DNA of 64,000 nt from Lacibacter sp. H375 (GCF_037892425.1 NZ_JBBKTT010000001.1:682001-746000), one strand, 5' to 3'; shown: positions 1 to 10,320, numbered from the stretch's first letter. Numbers and translations: made by a program. Notes: a model not told the origin generated them from the sequence alone.

Positions 1-38
1 GGAGTCATCACTCATTATTGATCACTCATCATTCATCT
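1..38. repeat. Low-complexity intergenic stretch downstream of recO
   Basis: The word atcactcat occurs twice (7-15 and 21-29) in a run of tca/cat/att words. It lies just past the recO stop codon. It resembles the degenerate intergenic repeats seen elsewhere in this window, but is cut by the window edge, so no arm structure can be judged. Confidence 0.4.
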
Positions 39-788
39 TCACGGTTCCATGATCTGCTGCAATACCGGTAACGTTTTCATCTTTGAAAAATCGGGCATAT
101 GAAACATGTAAAACACTTCAACTGCTTCAAGCAACTGACGGCGTTGCAGATAATTCATTGGAATTTCGGTTAACTCATTTGGCTGCATAGCTTTCAATAA
201 TTCGCTGATGAGTTTTGCAGATTCCCCTTCTATAAAATAAACGTGCTGCGGATAATGTTCGGCAAAACTTCCTTCCTGCAGATCGAAAATAGTATATCGT
301 TCCGCATCTTCTGTATTCATTTGGAAACCGAAAAAATTAGTAAGATGCAACGAAAAGTACAAAGGGAAATTAGCAGTTACAGCAGACGATGCTTTATCTA
401 ATTGCATCAATGCTTCTTCAACAAAATAAAACAGATCAGGATTATTTTCGGGTTGCTTTACACATTTCTGTAACAGTTCCATCATGTAGAGCAGTACACT
501 GTTTTTTATAACATCAGCAAACAACTCTTCATACAAATAACTCCATCGGAATTCCTTTATACGTTGAAGGTTTTTTACATCATGATGATAAACGATTAGC
601 TCGAGAATAGCACCCGGTTGAAAATAATTGGCTTTAGCCCCGCCCTTCTTTGCGTTTGTTCTTACCCCTTGCACAATATAACTCTGCAATCCATACAATT
701 CAGTATAGGCCGATACAATTAAACTTGTTTCGCCATACTTTACTGTTCGTAAAATAACTGCCTTTGTTTTATGGAGCACATTACTCAA
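39..788 (-). CDS. recO: DNA repair protein RecO
   Basis: A 249-residue protein of normal RecO length. RecO is a cytosolic recombination mediator of the RecFOR pathway that helps load RecA onto SSB-coated single-stranded DNA. The opening (TKAVILRTVKYGETSLIVSA) is the typical first strands of the RecO OB-fold, at about residues 1-80. The rest is the helical RecO C-terminal domain. Only one cysteine is present (C108, in QKCVKQ), so the four-cysteine zinc site found in some RecO proteins is missing. The gene follows porZ on the minus strand with a gap of 7 bases and is probably co-transcribed with it. Family assignment is firm; loss of the zinc site is seen directly. Confidence 0.93.
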   Translation of the reverse strand: MSNVLHKTKAVILRTVKYGETSLIVSAYTELYGLQSYIVQGVRTNAKKGGAKANYFQPGAILELIVYHHDVKNLQRIKEFRWSYLYEELFADVIKNSVLLYMMELLQKCVKQPENNPDLFYFVEEALMQLDKASSAVTANFPLYFSLHLTNFFGFQMNTEDAERYTIFDLQEGSFAEHYPQHVYFIEGESAKLISELLKAMQPNELTEIPMNYLQRRQLLEAVEVFYMFHMPDFSKMKTLPVLQQIMEP

Positions 789-795
789 TCTTCAC

Positions 796-3096
796 TTATT
801 TTATAAATACGATCTTGCCTACTTGTTTCTCTGCACCAAATTCATCTTTTGCCAATACCATGTATACTCCGCTTGACACACGTTGGTTTCTATAATCTCT
901 TCCATTCCAAATTGCCTGCCCACCCAATGATCTTGTTTGAAAAACTAACCGTCCATTTAACTCTACAATTTTTACAATAGAATTTTCCGGTAAGCCACGA
1001 ATCCCAATGTTACCATTGTAACCCGGTGGCACAGGGCTAGGAAACACAATTACTTTATCTGGATTTTCGTTCACATCTGTTGCACCTGCACGATAGCTGC
1101 AAATACCATTGAAGGTTGAAAAATATACTTCACCGGTTTTTGGATCAATTGCAATACGAATGATTGCGTTACTCAACAACGGACTGTTTTCTGCAGTAAA
1201 TCGTTCCAACACTTTTTCTCCATCAGCACTGATTAACCAAACACCATTGCGTGTGCCTACCCATTTGCGGTTGGCAGCATCAACAGCTATTGCCCGGACA
1301 TCTTCATTCTCGAATAGAAATCCTGCAAAATTATCCTGTTGCACAACCGGCTGAAAAGCTTCACATCCGTTTGTTGTAAATACTTCACCAGGGCATTGAA
1401 TAATTGCAATGCCTTTATCTGTGCCTAACCAGATAAAACCATCTTTATCCTTCACCATGCAGTTCACTGCATTACTTGGCAGGTTACCGCTGCCTCTTCC
1501 GGTTTGAAACCATTTCCAACGATCATCACCAGTGTTATCGATTGACGCTCCATGATTATAAACAAACAGTCCATTTCCCTGCGGCACTTGTATCCATTTC
1601 TGATCAGCATCATCAATCAATATTGCACCTACCATATTATCCTGAATTAAAAAAGGCACACGAAACTGTTGCCAGTTTCCGTCTGCTTTTTTTACTAAAA
1701 AATTATTAGAGCCGGCGAAATTGCTGACCCATAAATTATTGGCCGCATCAAAAGCCATACCTCCAACACGATAATTATTTGGGTCGCCAACAGCAACATT
1801 CAAAGGCGAATTCTGTTTGTAGATCTTGTATTGGGTGGCTGATTTAAATTCTACCAAACCACCACCAAATGATCCCGCATAAATTGTTTCATCTCGTGGA
1901 TCAATAGCAATACTGATAACATCAAATACCGTATCCATAAAGGATAAATTAGTTCGATTGTAATCTTTCCATTCGTTACCATCAAACGTAAAAAAACCTG
2001 TACCGTTGAATTGATAATTCCATGCATCGTTAATACTTCCTCCGGCAACATATAATTTGTTGTTGAAGAAAGACATTTCGCCATCTAGCGGACCATAAGG
2101 TGAATTGATGGCATAACGTTCAAATAAACTGCCTTCGGCTTTCAACAATCCTTTTTCAAAATCGGCGATCCATATTTCTGTTCCACTTTTAACGGCATGA
2201 AATGGGTAACGCAGTTCGTTGTTATTCTGAACAGTTGCATTTACAACTCCGTTGGTATTCATTGATAATACCCGCCTCTCGTTCCATCCAAAACGTTCTT
2301 CGCTGATAAGAATAGCAGCATCACTTACATTCACCGATTCCCATCGCCAGGCATCGTTATAAATGGCTTGCCAATTGAGGCCATTGTTTACATAAATCGT
2401 ATTGAAGTATTGAACAACAATTGCTGCGTTAATAGTGAATACCTGTTGTATTGCACCTACGGGTAAGCCATTTGTACCACTTACTGTTGTCCAGCTCCTG
2501 TAATCATTCAGGTTTGTTGCATTCTGATTTGCAACTTTCAATCCTTCTTCAGTAGCTGCATAAAAACGTGTTGCGTCAGCTGCAAAACCATTCACTTTTA
2601 CATTTGATCCGTTGTTACCAATAATGAACGTATTGCTGATCTCGTACTTCTCCAGATCAACTACAATTACGCCAAGACCTGTGCTGAGGTAAGCTTTGTT
2701 GTTATAAAAGTTGATGTTGTAAATGGTTTTATCACCTGTAACAGTGCTACGGAGTATATCCGGGATATTTATTACATCATTCCGGTACAGCACGTCGAGG
2801 TTACTGTTGTTATAAGCGATGAGCAGTTTTTCGCCGGCAGTATAATAATTCAGCGTACGTATCCCCACATCATTCAATCCACTTACTTTACTTATCCTGG
2901 TAATTTCTCCATCTTCCCGCCCAACACTGTAAGCACCGAAGTTTGTTGCCACATACACCTTATCATTCGCCAAGGCCACACGTTTGCCCGAACGGTAGTC
3001 CATATGCTCACGCCATTGACCAATGGGTGCAAGTTGTGCCAGTGATTTTGAACAACAGACCAGTAAAAGAAAAAAATAAACAAGAGAATGCCTCAT
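796..3096 (-). CDS. porZ: PorZ-like type IX secretion system beta-propeller protein
   Basis: The start is set at 3096 because the encoded MRHSLVYFFLLLVCCSKSLA is a clean signal peptide; the upstream in-frame extension has no such character. The mature part (766 residues in all) carries repeated propeller blades of the two-component-regulator-propeller type (for example DGFIWLGTDKGIAII and RKWVGTRNGVWLI). It ends in a T9SS-type C-terminal sorting domain (about residues 690-766) with NSIVKIVELNGRLVF and SSGVYMVLAKDEFG. This architecture matches PorZ, a surface-exposed protein of the PorU attachment complex that helps join secreted cargo to anionic LPS. That role is family knowledge. The gene lies directly before recO, 7 bases apart. 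A generic propeller protein secreted by T9SS is the alternative. Confidence 0.82.
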   Translation of the reverse strand: MRHSLVYFFLLLVCCSKSLAQLAPIGQWREHMDYRSGKRVALANDKVYVATNFGAYSVGREDGEITRISKVSGLNDVGIRTLNYYTAGEKLLIAYNNSNLDVLYRNDVINIPDILRSTVTGDKTIYNINFYNNKAYLSTGLGVIVVDLEKYEISNTFIIGNNGSNVKVNGFAADATRFYAATEEGLKVANQNATNLNDYRSWTTVSGTNGLPVGAIQQVFTINAAIVVQYFNTIYVNNGLNWQAIYNDAWRWESVNVSDAAILISEERFGWNERRVLSMNTNGVVNATVQNNNELRYPFHAVKSGTEIWIADFEKGLLKAEGSLFERYAINSPYGPLDGEMSFFNNKLYVAGGSINDAWNYQFNGTGFFTFDGNEWKDYNRTNLSFMDTVFDVISIAIDPRDETIYAGSFGGGLVEFKSATQYKIYKQNSPLNVAVGDPNNYRVGGMAFDAANNLWVSNFAGSNNFLVKKADGNWQQFRVPFLIQDNMVGAILIDDADQKWIQVPQGNGLFVYNHGASIDNTGDDRWKWFQTGRGSGNLPSNAVNCMVKDKDGFIWLGTDKGIAIIQCPGEVFTTNGCEAFQPVVQQDNFAGFLFENEDVRAIAVDAANRKWVGTRNGVWLISADGEKVLERFTAENSPLLSNAIIRIAIDPKTGEVYFSTFNGICSYRAGATDVNENPDKVIVFPSPVPPGYNGNIGIRGLPENSIVKIVELNGRLVFQTRSLGGQAIWNGRDYRNQRVSSGVYMVLAKDEFGAEKQVGKIVFIK

Positions 3097-3270
3097 CGCT
3101 TTCAAATTTAACTGCTTTTCATTCAAGCACATCATTTGGCTGATTTTATGCACTCTTTCCCTGTGGCAAACCAATACAGGTAAGCAATCAAGCCAAATTT
3201 TATGCGTTTGTTCAGGCAGAATGGCGTTTCTTTGCGCTGCTTTATTTCAATAAAAACGTATCAGAATAGC

Positions 3271-5676
3271 ATGTGGTATAATCTGGGTAAATGGGTGTTG
3301 CGTAACAGGCTTCCTTTAATTATTATTGTTCTCCTTTCAACTGCTGTCATGACTTTTTTTGCATCGAAAGTGCAGCGCAGTTATGATTTTGCAAAAGCTA
3401 TTCCGCTCGATCATCCAAAATACTTAGAGTACGAAGCATTTAAACAGAAGTTTGGTGAAGATGGGAGTTTGCTGGTAGTTGGTTTTCAAAAGAGCGATTT
3501 ATTCAAACTTGAATTCTTTCAATCGTTCACTTCCTTACAGAAAGAAATGAAAAAAGTAACGGGCGTTGAAGATGTGTTAAGCATCAGCGCTGCTGTTAAC
3601 CTGGTGAAAGATTCCGCCACAGAAAAACTAAAGACCACACTTATTTTTCCTGAAACAATTCAGACACAGGAGCAATTAGACAGCTCCAAACAAATACTCT
3701 TGAACCTTCCTTTTTATAAAGGACTGTTTTATAACCCTGACAGCAATGTATACATGATCGCTGTGCGCCTTAACAAAGAAGTGTTGAATTCGAAAAAGAG
3801 AAATGCTTCCGTTGATGGTATTGTAAAACTTGTCACTGCCTTTGAAGAAAAGCAAAAAGTCACGTTGCATTTGAGTGGCTTGCCACATGTGCGTACTGTG
3901 ATGAGCACCCGCATTGCCGAAGAGATGCAGTTTTTTCTGTTGGGTTCAGTATTGCTATCAGCCCTTATACTGCTGGTGTTTTTCCGTTCATTCAGTGCCA
4001 TGTGGTTAAGTATGGCTGTGGTGGTGATTGGTGTTATCTGGAGCCTTGCAACAATTGTGTTCTTTGGCTATAAGATCACCATTTTAAATGCTTTAATCCC
4101 GCCATTGATGGTAGTGATCGGTATACCCAACTGTATTTATTTCCTCAATAAGTTTCATACAGAATATAAAAAGACGGGAGATAAACATCAGTCGCTTGTG
4201 AACATGATCGGACGCATGGGTATTGTTACTCTCTTCTGTAACATTGCTGCAGCTATTGGTTTCGCTGTGTTTGCATTAACCAAAAGCCAGATCCTGCGTG
4301 AGTTTGGTATTGTGGCAGGTATCAATATCATGGTGTTGTTTGTAATTTCTTTTACACTCATTCCAATTGTGTTGAGTTATTTACCACCGCCAAAGCAACG
4401 ACATGTTCGTTATTTGGAAAACGAGCGTCTCAACCGCTGGCTCATGCGGATTGAAAGCTGGGTGTTCAATCATCCCAAATACATTTATACCGCAACCGCT
4501 GTGCTGATCATTGTTTCTGTTCTTGGCGTGATGCGTTTGAAAAGCGTTGGCTACATAGTTGATGATCTTCCGCAAAATGATAAACTTTATGTGGATCTGA
4601 AATTCTTTGAAAAACATTTCTCCGGTGTAATGCCTTTGGAAATTGTGGTTGATACAAAACGTAAACAAGGTGTAACACGAAATATAAAAAGTCTTACAAA
4701 TATTGATTCCCTCGTTTATTATTTACAAAGTCGCCCTGAGATCGGAAAAGCATTGGCGGTAACTGAAGGTTTGAAATTTGCCCGTCAGGCTTATTACGAC
4801 AGCGACAGTAATATGTACACGGTTCCCAATGAATTTGATCTTGCTTTTCTTGCACCTTATTTACGCATGAAAGGTGACAGCAGCAACAAGAACAACAATT
4901 TTGTAAAGCTCGTGGCCAATTTCATGGATAGCACCCAACAAAAAGCACGCATCAGTGTAAACATGGCTGACGTTGGCAGCGACAGCCTTCCGAAAATTCT
5001 TGCAGCCGTTCAACAAAAAGCAGAAGAGTTGTTTAACGGTGACAGTCTTGCATATGCAGGATTGATAAACAAAGGCGAAGTAAAACCAGCAGATATTGAT
5101 TCATCAAAACTCAAACGTACTGCAGATATTCAACTCACAGGAACAAGTATCATCTTTGTTGAAGGCAGCCGCTTTATTATTAATGGATTGAAAGAAAGTA
5201 TTTTCTGGGCATTCCTGTTGATTGCAATTTGTATGCTCTACCTCTTCCGTTCTTTCAGGATACTTGTTTGCTCTCTCATTCCTAATATCATTCCGTTGGT
5301 TATTACGGCTGGCGTGATGGGCTGGGTTGGCATTCCATTAAAACCGAGTACGGTATTAGTTTTCAGCGTTGCTTTGGGTATTGCCATTGATGTAACCATA
5401 CGTTTCTTAATCAACTACAAACAGGAACTTCCTCTGCATAAACATGACGTTAAGGAAACGGTGAAACAAACCATTCGCCAAACCGGTATCAGTATTATTT
5501 ATACTTCACTGGTATTGGTAGCCGGCTTTATTATTTTCTGTTTCTCCGGTTTTGGGGGTACTAAGGCACTGGGCTGGCTAACCTCACTTACCTTACTGGT
5601 TGCCATGATCACAAACCTTGTACTATTACCGGTTCTATTGATCACTACAAGTAAAAAAGTGACATACCGTTCATAA
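3271..5676 (+). CDS. RND/MMPL-family exporter (HAE3-like)
   Basis: An 801-residue inner-membrane protein. The start at 3271 (MWYNLGKWVLRNRLPLIIIV) gives the usual short cytosolic lead before TM1; the ORF runs 69 bases further upstream without support. Two homologous halves are visible, each with one TM, a large periplasmic loop, then a bundle of five or six TMs (about residues 225-375 and 640-795). The motifs PPLMVVIGIPNCIYFLNKF and FSVALGIAIDVTIRFLINY occupy equivalent places in the two halves, as in MMPL/sterol-sensing RND proteins. Proteins of this group use the proton gradient to move hydrophobic molecules such as lipids or hopanoids. The substrate cannot be told, and no membrane-fusion or TolC partner is adjacent. 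No terminator is evident after it. Confidence 0.85.
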   Translation: MWYNLGKWVLRNRLPLIIIVLLSTAVMTFFASKVQRSYDFAKAIPLDHPKYLEYEAFKQKFGEDGSLLVVGFQKSDLFKLEFFQSFTSLQKEMKKVTGVEDVLSISAAVNLVKDSATEKLKTTLIFPETIQTQEQLDSSKQILLNLPFYKGLFYNPDSNVYMIAVRLNKEVLNSKKRNASVDGIVKLVTAFEEKQKVTLHLSGLPHVRTVMSTRIAEEMQFFLLGSVLLSALILLVFFRSFSAMWLSMAVVVIGVIWSLATIVFFGYKITILNALIPPLMVVIGIPNCIYFLNKFHTEYKKTGDKHQSLVNMIGRMGIVTLFCNIAAAIGFAVFALTKSQILREFGIVAGINIMVLFVISFTLIPIVLSYLPPPKQRHVRYLENERLNRWLMRIESWVFNHPKYIYTATAVLIIVSVLGVMRLKSVGYIVDDLPQNDKLYVDLKFFEKHFSGVMPLEIVVDTKRKQGVTRNIKSLTNIDSLVYYLQSRPEIGKALAVTEGLKFARQAYYDSDSNMYTVPNEFDLAFLAPYLRMKGDSSNKNNNFVKLVANFMDSTQQKARISVNMADVGSDSLPKILAAVQQKAEELFNGDSLAYAGLINKGEVKPADIDSSKLKRTADIQLTGTSIIFVEGSRFIINGLKESIFWAFLLIAICMLYLFRSFRILVCSLIPNIIPLVITAGVMGWVGIPLKPSTVLVFSVALGIAIDVTIRFLINYKQELPLHKHDVKETVKQTIRQTGISIIYTSLVLVAGFIIFCFSGFGGTKALGWLTSLTLLVAMITNLVLLPVLLITTSKKVTYRS

Positions 5677-5747
5677 AAAAACATTGTAAAAAAGCAGCAT
5701 CAGCGTAATTTTTCTGTCTTCCTTTAACAAATCTTAACATTAGCTGT

Positions 5748-5755
5748 TACATTTG
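5748..5755 (+). promoter_or_regulatory. -7 promoter box for the susCD pair
   Basis: TACATTTG is a perfect match to the Bacteroidota -7 consensus TAnnTTTG, 86 bases before the susC-like ATG. No convincing -33 TTTG is seen. Confidence 0.45.
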
Positions 5756-5841
5756 ACGTCTCCTTACGTAAAAAAGGCTCTAGCTGATTGATTGCACCCC
5801 CAATTTTGGATTTAACTTTCATTAATAAACCTAAATCGAGT

Positions 5842-8838
5842 ATGAGAAAACTTGTAAGTATGACGTTCGTGCTATTACTCTGCATGATGCAGGCAGTTGC
5901 ACAAGAAAAAACTGTTACAGGAAAAGTAACAGACGAAAAAGACGGCACACCATTATCTGGTGTTTCGGTGACAGTTAAAGGCTCCTCCATCGGGACAACT
6001 ACCGCTGTTGACGGAACTTTTCGATTAAGTATCCCCTCTAGCGCAAGAACATTAGTATTTTCTTTTGTAAACTATGCCGCAGTTGAGATGAATGTGGCAA
6101 ACAGAAGCACTTTTACCGTTTCTTTATCATCTACCGATAAAGATTTGCAGGAAGTAGTAGTAGTTGCTTATGGCACGAAAAAGAAAAGTGACCTTACAGG
6201 ATCAGTTGCTACAGTAAAAGCCGCGGACATTGAGAACAAACCATTCAGCTCTGTAGACAAAATTCTTCAGGGCGGTGTACCAGGTTTGCAATCTGTTGCT
6301 GCTTCTGGTCAACCAGGTGCTGCGCAAAACATCCTCATTCGTGGGGCAAGTTCTATTACAGCAAGCACTGCTCCCCTTTGGGTTATTGACGGTATTCCTA
6401 TTAACAGTGGCGATGCATCACGTTTACAAACAACTGCCAATTTGTTAAGCACATTAAACCCAAATGATATTGAGACTATCACAGTCTTAAAAGATGCGGC
6501 ATCTCAATCAATTTATGGTAGTCGTGCGGCAAATGGAGTAATCCTTGTTACAACAAAAAAGGGTAAAGCAGGTAAAACTGTATTCCGTTTTGATACAGAA
6601 TTTGGCGTAAACTCAGTGGCTTACGAGAATGATCGTTACCGCCCTCTTACTTCGGCAGAATACTTTACGATTACAACTGAAGGGTTGGTAAACGCAGGTG
6701 CAAGCCAGGCAACTATCAATAGTACATTAGCAGGCTTAGGTTTTGGTAATGGTAACGACTTTAACTGGAAAAAAGGTATCACAAACGAAAATGCTGCTCA
6801 ACAACAATACAATCTTAGTGTGCAAGGTGGTAACGAACGTACGACGTTCTTCCTTTCTGGTGGTCATTTCATCCAGGAGGGAACTACTGTCAACTCTAAA
6901 TTCAAGCGTACTACCGGCAACTTTAAGCTAACCCATAAGGCAACCGATAAGTTAACAATCATTGCAAACCTGAATGGTGGTTTTGTTAACCAACGTGCTC
7001 CTCTCGCTGGTGGTGCATTTGGTAATCCAGTGCTTTCGTCATTCTTCCTGTTACCATCAAGAAGTGCATATAACACTGATGGTACATGGAATTACAACCT
7101 TGGTGGTTTACATAACACTATTGCACTTACAGAACTCGACAAGCGTTTTCTCAGGGAAATAAGCATGAGGGGTGGTTTGAGCGCAGAATATAAAATTCTT
7201 AAAAACCTTCGCTTCAAAACCAGCTATGGCGGCGATCTCAACTTCCTCGAAGAAGATCAATATAACAATCCGTTCCATGGTGATGGTTTGGCATCAAATG
7301 GTCGTGCATTTTCATATTATACCCGTTATTACAACTGGGTTTGGACGAATACACTTGATTTAGATCAAAAAATTACACGCAACGGTGATCTATCATTAAA
7401 TGCACAGATTGGTTATGAGAGTCAAAAGTCTAATGGCTATTTCTCGTCTTTGCAATCGCAGGATTACCCACCAACGTTGTTGTTAACTTATCCGGCAGCG
7501 GGTGCGAGACCAACTACTGCAAGCGCCACTATCTCTGATTATTCGTTCAATTCACAATTTGGATCGGTAGCATTAAACTACCAAGATCGCTTTGTTGTAT
7601 CAGGAAGTTTGAGGAGAGATGGTTCTTCACGTTTCGGTGCAAAAAACAAATTTGGTGTTTTCTATTCAATAGGTGGTACATGGAATGTGGACAAAGAAGC
7701 ATTTATGCAGAATGTGGAGTTTGTAAATCAGTTAAAACTCCGTGCATCTTATGGTGTTAACGGTAATGCTGGTATTGGTAACTACGACTGGTTGCCTTTA
7801 TATGGTTATGGCGCTAACTACAACCAACAGCCTGGTAGCTTCCCTTCTAATGTGGGAGATTCCAGTTTGACATGGGAATTGAATAAACCATTTAACGTGG
7901 GTATTGATTTCAGTATCTTAAAGAATCGTGTAAGCGTAAGTGTTGACTACTACACACGTAAATCTGAAGATCTTTTGTTGAATGTACCATTGTCACGTAC
8001 AACAGGTTTCTCGTCAGCTACCAGAAACATTGGTGAAATGGAGAATAAAGGTGTGGAAGTTGATATCAAAACAATTCCTGTTTTAACGAAAGATTTTACC
8101 TGGAATCTCGATTTGAATTTCGCACACAACCAAAATAGGATCACAAGTTTACCTGGTGGACAGGATATTGCTGATGGTAATTTCATTATTCGCCAAGGTG
8201 TTGCATACAGAACTTTCTTCCTGCGTGAATATGCAGGTGTAGATCCAGCAAATGGAGATCCTCTTTGGTACACAGACGCTACTCGTAAAACCACAACAAA
8301 TGTTTATCCGGGTGCAGGCGCCCGTATTTTACAAGGGAATGCATTACCTAAATTCTTTGGTGGTTTAACCAACACGTTTACTTACAAAAACTTCTCACTT
8401 GATGTACAGTTGTACTACAACTTTGGGAACTTTGTATACGACACTTGGGGAAGCTATTATGTAGGTGCAGGTTTTGGTGCAACCTTCAATAAGGTTTCAA
8501 GAGTATTAAACCGTTGGCAGAAGCCTGGCGATGTTACGGACATCCCCAAATATATCTACAACGGAAATAAAAATTTCCAAGGCGGTTCTTCCTTCTATCT
8601 GAATAGCGGCGATTTCGTTCGTGTTCGTAATCTTCAGTTAGCTTATACGCTGCCAAAAACTGTTGTTTCAAAAATTAAATTGACAGGAGCGCAGTTTTAT
8701 TTCAGAGGTACCAATCTGTTTACTTGGGTTAAAGACAAAAATCTGCCTTTCGATCCTGAACAAGGTACCGGCAGCGCAACCAACCTGCAGGTGTTTATTC
8801 CTAAAACAATTACTGCGGGCTTAAATATTACTTTCTAA
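5842..8838 (+). CDS. SusC/RagA-family TonB-dependent outer-membrane transporter
   Basis: The start at 5842 opens the signal peptide MRKLVSMTFVLLLCMMQAVA; the ORF is open 54 bases further upstream. In order the 998-residue protein has a signal peptide, a carboxypeptidase-regulatory-like beta-sandwich (about 23-105, TVTGKVTDEKDGTPLSGVSV), the SusC signature around EVVVVAYGTKKKSDLTGSV (about 112-130), a plug domain (about 130-235, LWVIDGIPI and IYGSRAANGVILVTTKKGK), and a 22-strand barrel ending in ITAGLNITF. It forms the channel under the SusD lid and imports oligomers using TonB/ExbBD energy. It has no STN domain, so no anti-sigma signalling role is indicated. The SusD partner starts 20 bases downstream. 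With no glycosidase or protease nearby, the substrate cannot be guessed. Confidence 0.95.
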   Translation: MRKLVSMTFVLLLCMMQAVAQEKTVTGKVTDEKDGTPLSGVSVTVKGSSIGTTTAVDGTFRLSIPSSARTLVFSFVNYAAVEMNVANRSTFTVSLSSTDKDLQEVVVVAYGTKKKSDLTGSVATVKAADIENKPFSSVDKILQGGVPGLQSVAASGQPGAAQNILIRGASSITASTAPLWVIDGIPINSGDASRLQTTANLLSTLNPNDIETITVLKDAASQSIYGSRAANGVILVTTKKGKAGKTVFRFDTEFGVNSVAYENDRYRPLTSAEYFTITTEGLVNAGASQATINSTLAGLGFGNGNDFNWKKGITNENAAQQQYNLSVQGGNERTTFFLSGGHFIQEGTTVNSKFKRTTGNFKLTHKATDKLTIIANLNGGFVNQRAPLAGGAFGNPVLSSFFLLPSRSAYNTDGTWNYNLGGLHNTIALTELDKRFLREISMRGGLSAEYKILKNLRFKTSYGGDLNFLEEDQYNNPFHGDGLASNGRAFSYYTRYYNWVWTNTLDLDQKITRNGDLSLNAQIGYESQKSNGYFSSLQSQDYPPTLLLTYPAAGARPTTASATISDYSFNSQFGSVALNYQDRFVVSGSLRRDGSSRFGAKNKFGVFYSIGGTWNVDKEAFMQNVEFVNQLKLRASYGVNGNAGIGNYDWLPLYGYGANYNQQPGSFPSNVGDSSLTWELNKPFNVGIDFSILKNRVSVSVDYYTRKSEDLLLNVPLSRTTGFSSATRNIGEMENKGVEVDIKTIPVLTKDFTWNLDLNFAHNQNRITSLPGGQDIADGNFIIRQGVAYRTFFLREYAGVDPANGDPLWYTDATRKTTTNVYPGAGARILQGNALPKFFGGLTNTFTYKNFSLDVQLYYNFGNFVYDTWGSYYVGAGFGATFNKVSRVLNRWQKPGDVTDIPKYIYNGNKNFQGGSSFYLNSGDFVRVRNLQLAYTLPKTVVSKIKLTGAQFYFRGTNLFTWVKDKNLPFDPEQGTGSATNLQVFIPKTITAGLNITF

Positions 8839-8858
8839 AATTTAATATTCGATTTATT

Positions 8859-10265
8859 ATGATACGATCAATAAAAAATAAACTGTTTTTGCTTCTTGTA
8901 GCTGCTGTCGCATTTACATCATGCAAAAAATCGTTTTTGGAACTTAACCCCCCAACCTCGTTAACGCCAGGGCAGGCATTAGCTACAGAAGCGGATTTGC
9001 AAGTTGCTTTAAGAGGCGCTTATGCTGGATTGCGTGGTGTAGATTATTTCGGACGCACTGTTCCAATTCTTGGCGATATTATGGCTGACAACACTTATCA
9101 GCATGCTGTTAATACCAATCGCTATACACTCTTTAACAACTACTCATTTGTTGTTACTGATGGTAATGCTTTGGGCCTATGGACAAGTGCTTATTCTGTC
9201 ATTCTCCGTGCGAATAATATTATTAATTCGCCCGTAGCAAGTAACGCTAACGTCAATCAATACAAAGGTGAAGCATATGCACTGAGAGCGCTCTCATATT
9301 TTACATTGGTGCGCTATTTCAGCAAGCCTTTTACCGATGCTCCCGATAGTCACGGCGTACCTTTAGTTACGACTTATAATCCTGATGATAAACCAGGACG
9401 TGCTACTGTTGCCCAAGTATATGCTTTGATCTTAAGTGATCTTACGCAGGCTTATACATTAATGACCAAGTACACCAACTCGTCACAGTTCAGCAAATAT
9501 GCTGCAAAAGGTTTGGAAGCAAAAGTTCATATGACAATGGGAACTAAGGCAGCGGCATTAACTGCGGCGTTAGATGTGATAAATAATGGTGGTTTTGGTT
9601 CTTTAACTGCAGCTAACCATGCCGCTTATTGGACAAGCCCTGCTATTAGAACTGACAAGCTTGAAACTTTATTTGAAGTTTCCTCTGATGCAGTAGGCAA
9701 TCTTTCATTCGATGCTCTCTCGTATCTCTACAGTCAAGCAGGTAACTACGGCGACTTAGTTGTAGCCGATGATTTATATGCATTATTTGGTGCCGCTGAT
9801 GTACGTAAAGCTTTGTACCCTGTTGTGCCGCGTCCAGCTGCCGGAGCCTCTATTCCTACTGTGAACAAATACCCTGCTATTACTGGTGATTTAAGTGAAA
9901 CAAAAGTATTACGCTTAAGCGAAATGTATTTAATTGCCGCAGAAGCATCGTTACCTGCCAATGAAGTAAATGCATTGACTTATGTAAACTATATCACTAG
10001 TCGTCGTGGAGCTGATGCGATCGCATCAACCGGCAATCAATTATTTGAAGACATTATTACCGAAAGAAGAAAAGAACTTGCTTTTGAAGGTGACCGTTAC
10101 ATGGATTTACAGCGTTTGAAACGTACTGTTTCCCGTAGCACAAACTATCCAGCTGCAGCAAGAACTATTGACTACACAAATTTCAGAAGGATTTTGCCAA
10201 TCCCACAATCTGAAACTGATGCAAACCCTACTATTAAAGCACAACAAAATTCAGGTTATAACTAA
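8859..10265 (+). CDS. SusD/RagB-family nutrient-binding outer-membrane lipoprotein
   Basis: A 468-residue lipoprotein: the lipobox is FTSC within LLVAAVAFTSCKKSFLEL, so it should be exported and lipidated at that cysteine. The N-terminus (LELNPPTSLTPGQALATEAD) and the C-terminus (ITERRKELAFEGDRYMDLQR, FRRILPIPQSETDANPT) are hallmark SusD segments. The middle is the TPR-like helical region (GEAYALRALSYFTLVRYF). It is at the short end for SusD proteins (often 480-650 residues), which usually means a small binding domain. It sits on the SusC barrel as a hinged lid and captures the ligand. It is co-transcribed with the upstream SusC gene and closed by a strong terminator at 10282-10320. Confidence 0.94.
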   Translation: MIRSIKNKLFLLLVAAVAFTSCKKSFLELNPPTSLTPGQALATEADLQVALRGAYAGLRGVDYFGRTVPILGDIMADNTYQHAVNTNRYTLFNNYSFVVTDGNALGLWTSAYSVILRANNIINSPVASNANVNQYKGEAYALRALSYFTLVRYFSKPFTDAPDSHGVPLVTTYNPDDKPGRATVAQVYALILSDLTQAYTLMTKYTNSSQFSKYAAKGLEAKVHMTMGTKAAALTAALDVINNGGFGSLTAANHAAYWTSPAIRTDKLETLFEVSSDAVGNLSFDALSYLYSQAGNYGDLVVADDLYALFGAADVRKALYPVVPRPAAGASIPTVNKYPAITGDLSETKVLRLSEMYLIAAEASLPANEVNALTYVNYITSRRGADAIASTGNQLFEDIITERRKELAFEGDRYMDLQRLKRTVSRSTNYPAAARTIDYTNFRRILPIPQSETDANPTIKAQQNSGYN

Positions 10266-10281
10266 TAATTTTTCCTGTATT

Positions 10282-10320
10282 GAATAAATAAAGCCGGTTT
10301 TAAACCGGCTTTATTTATTC
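10282..10320. terminator. Bidirectional terminator between susD-like and tlpA-like genes
   Basis: Perfect 19-base inverted repeat: gaataaataaagccggttt (10282-10300) and its complement (10302-10320), with one base at the centre. A/T-rich flanks give a T-run after the G+C stem on both strands. It separates two convergent genes. Confidence 0.85.
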
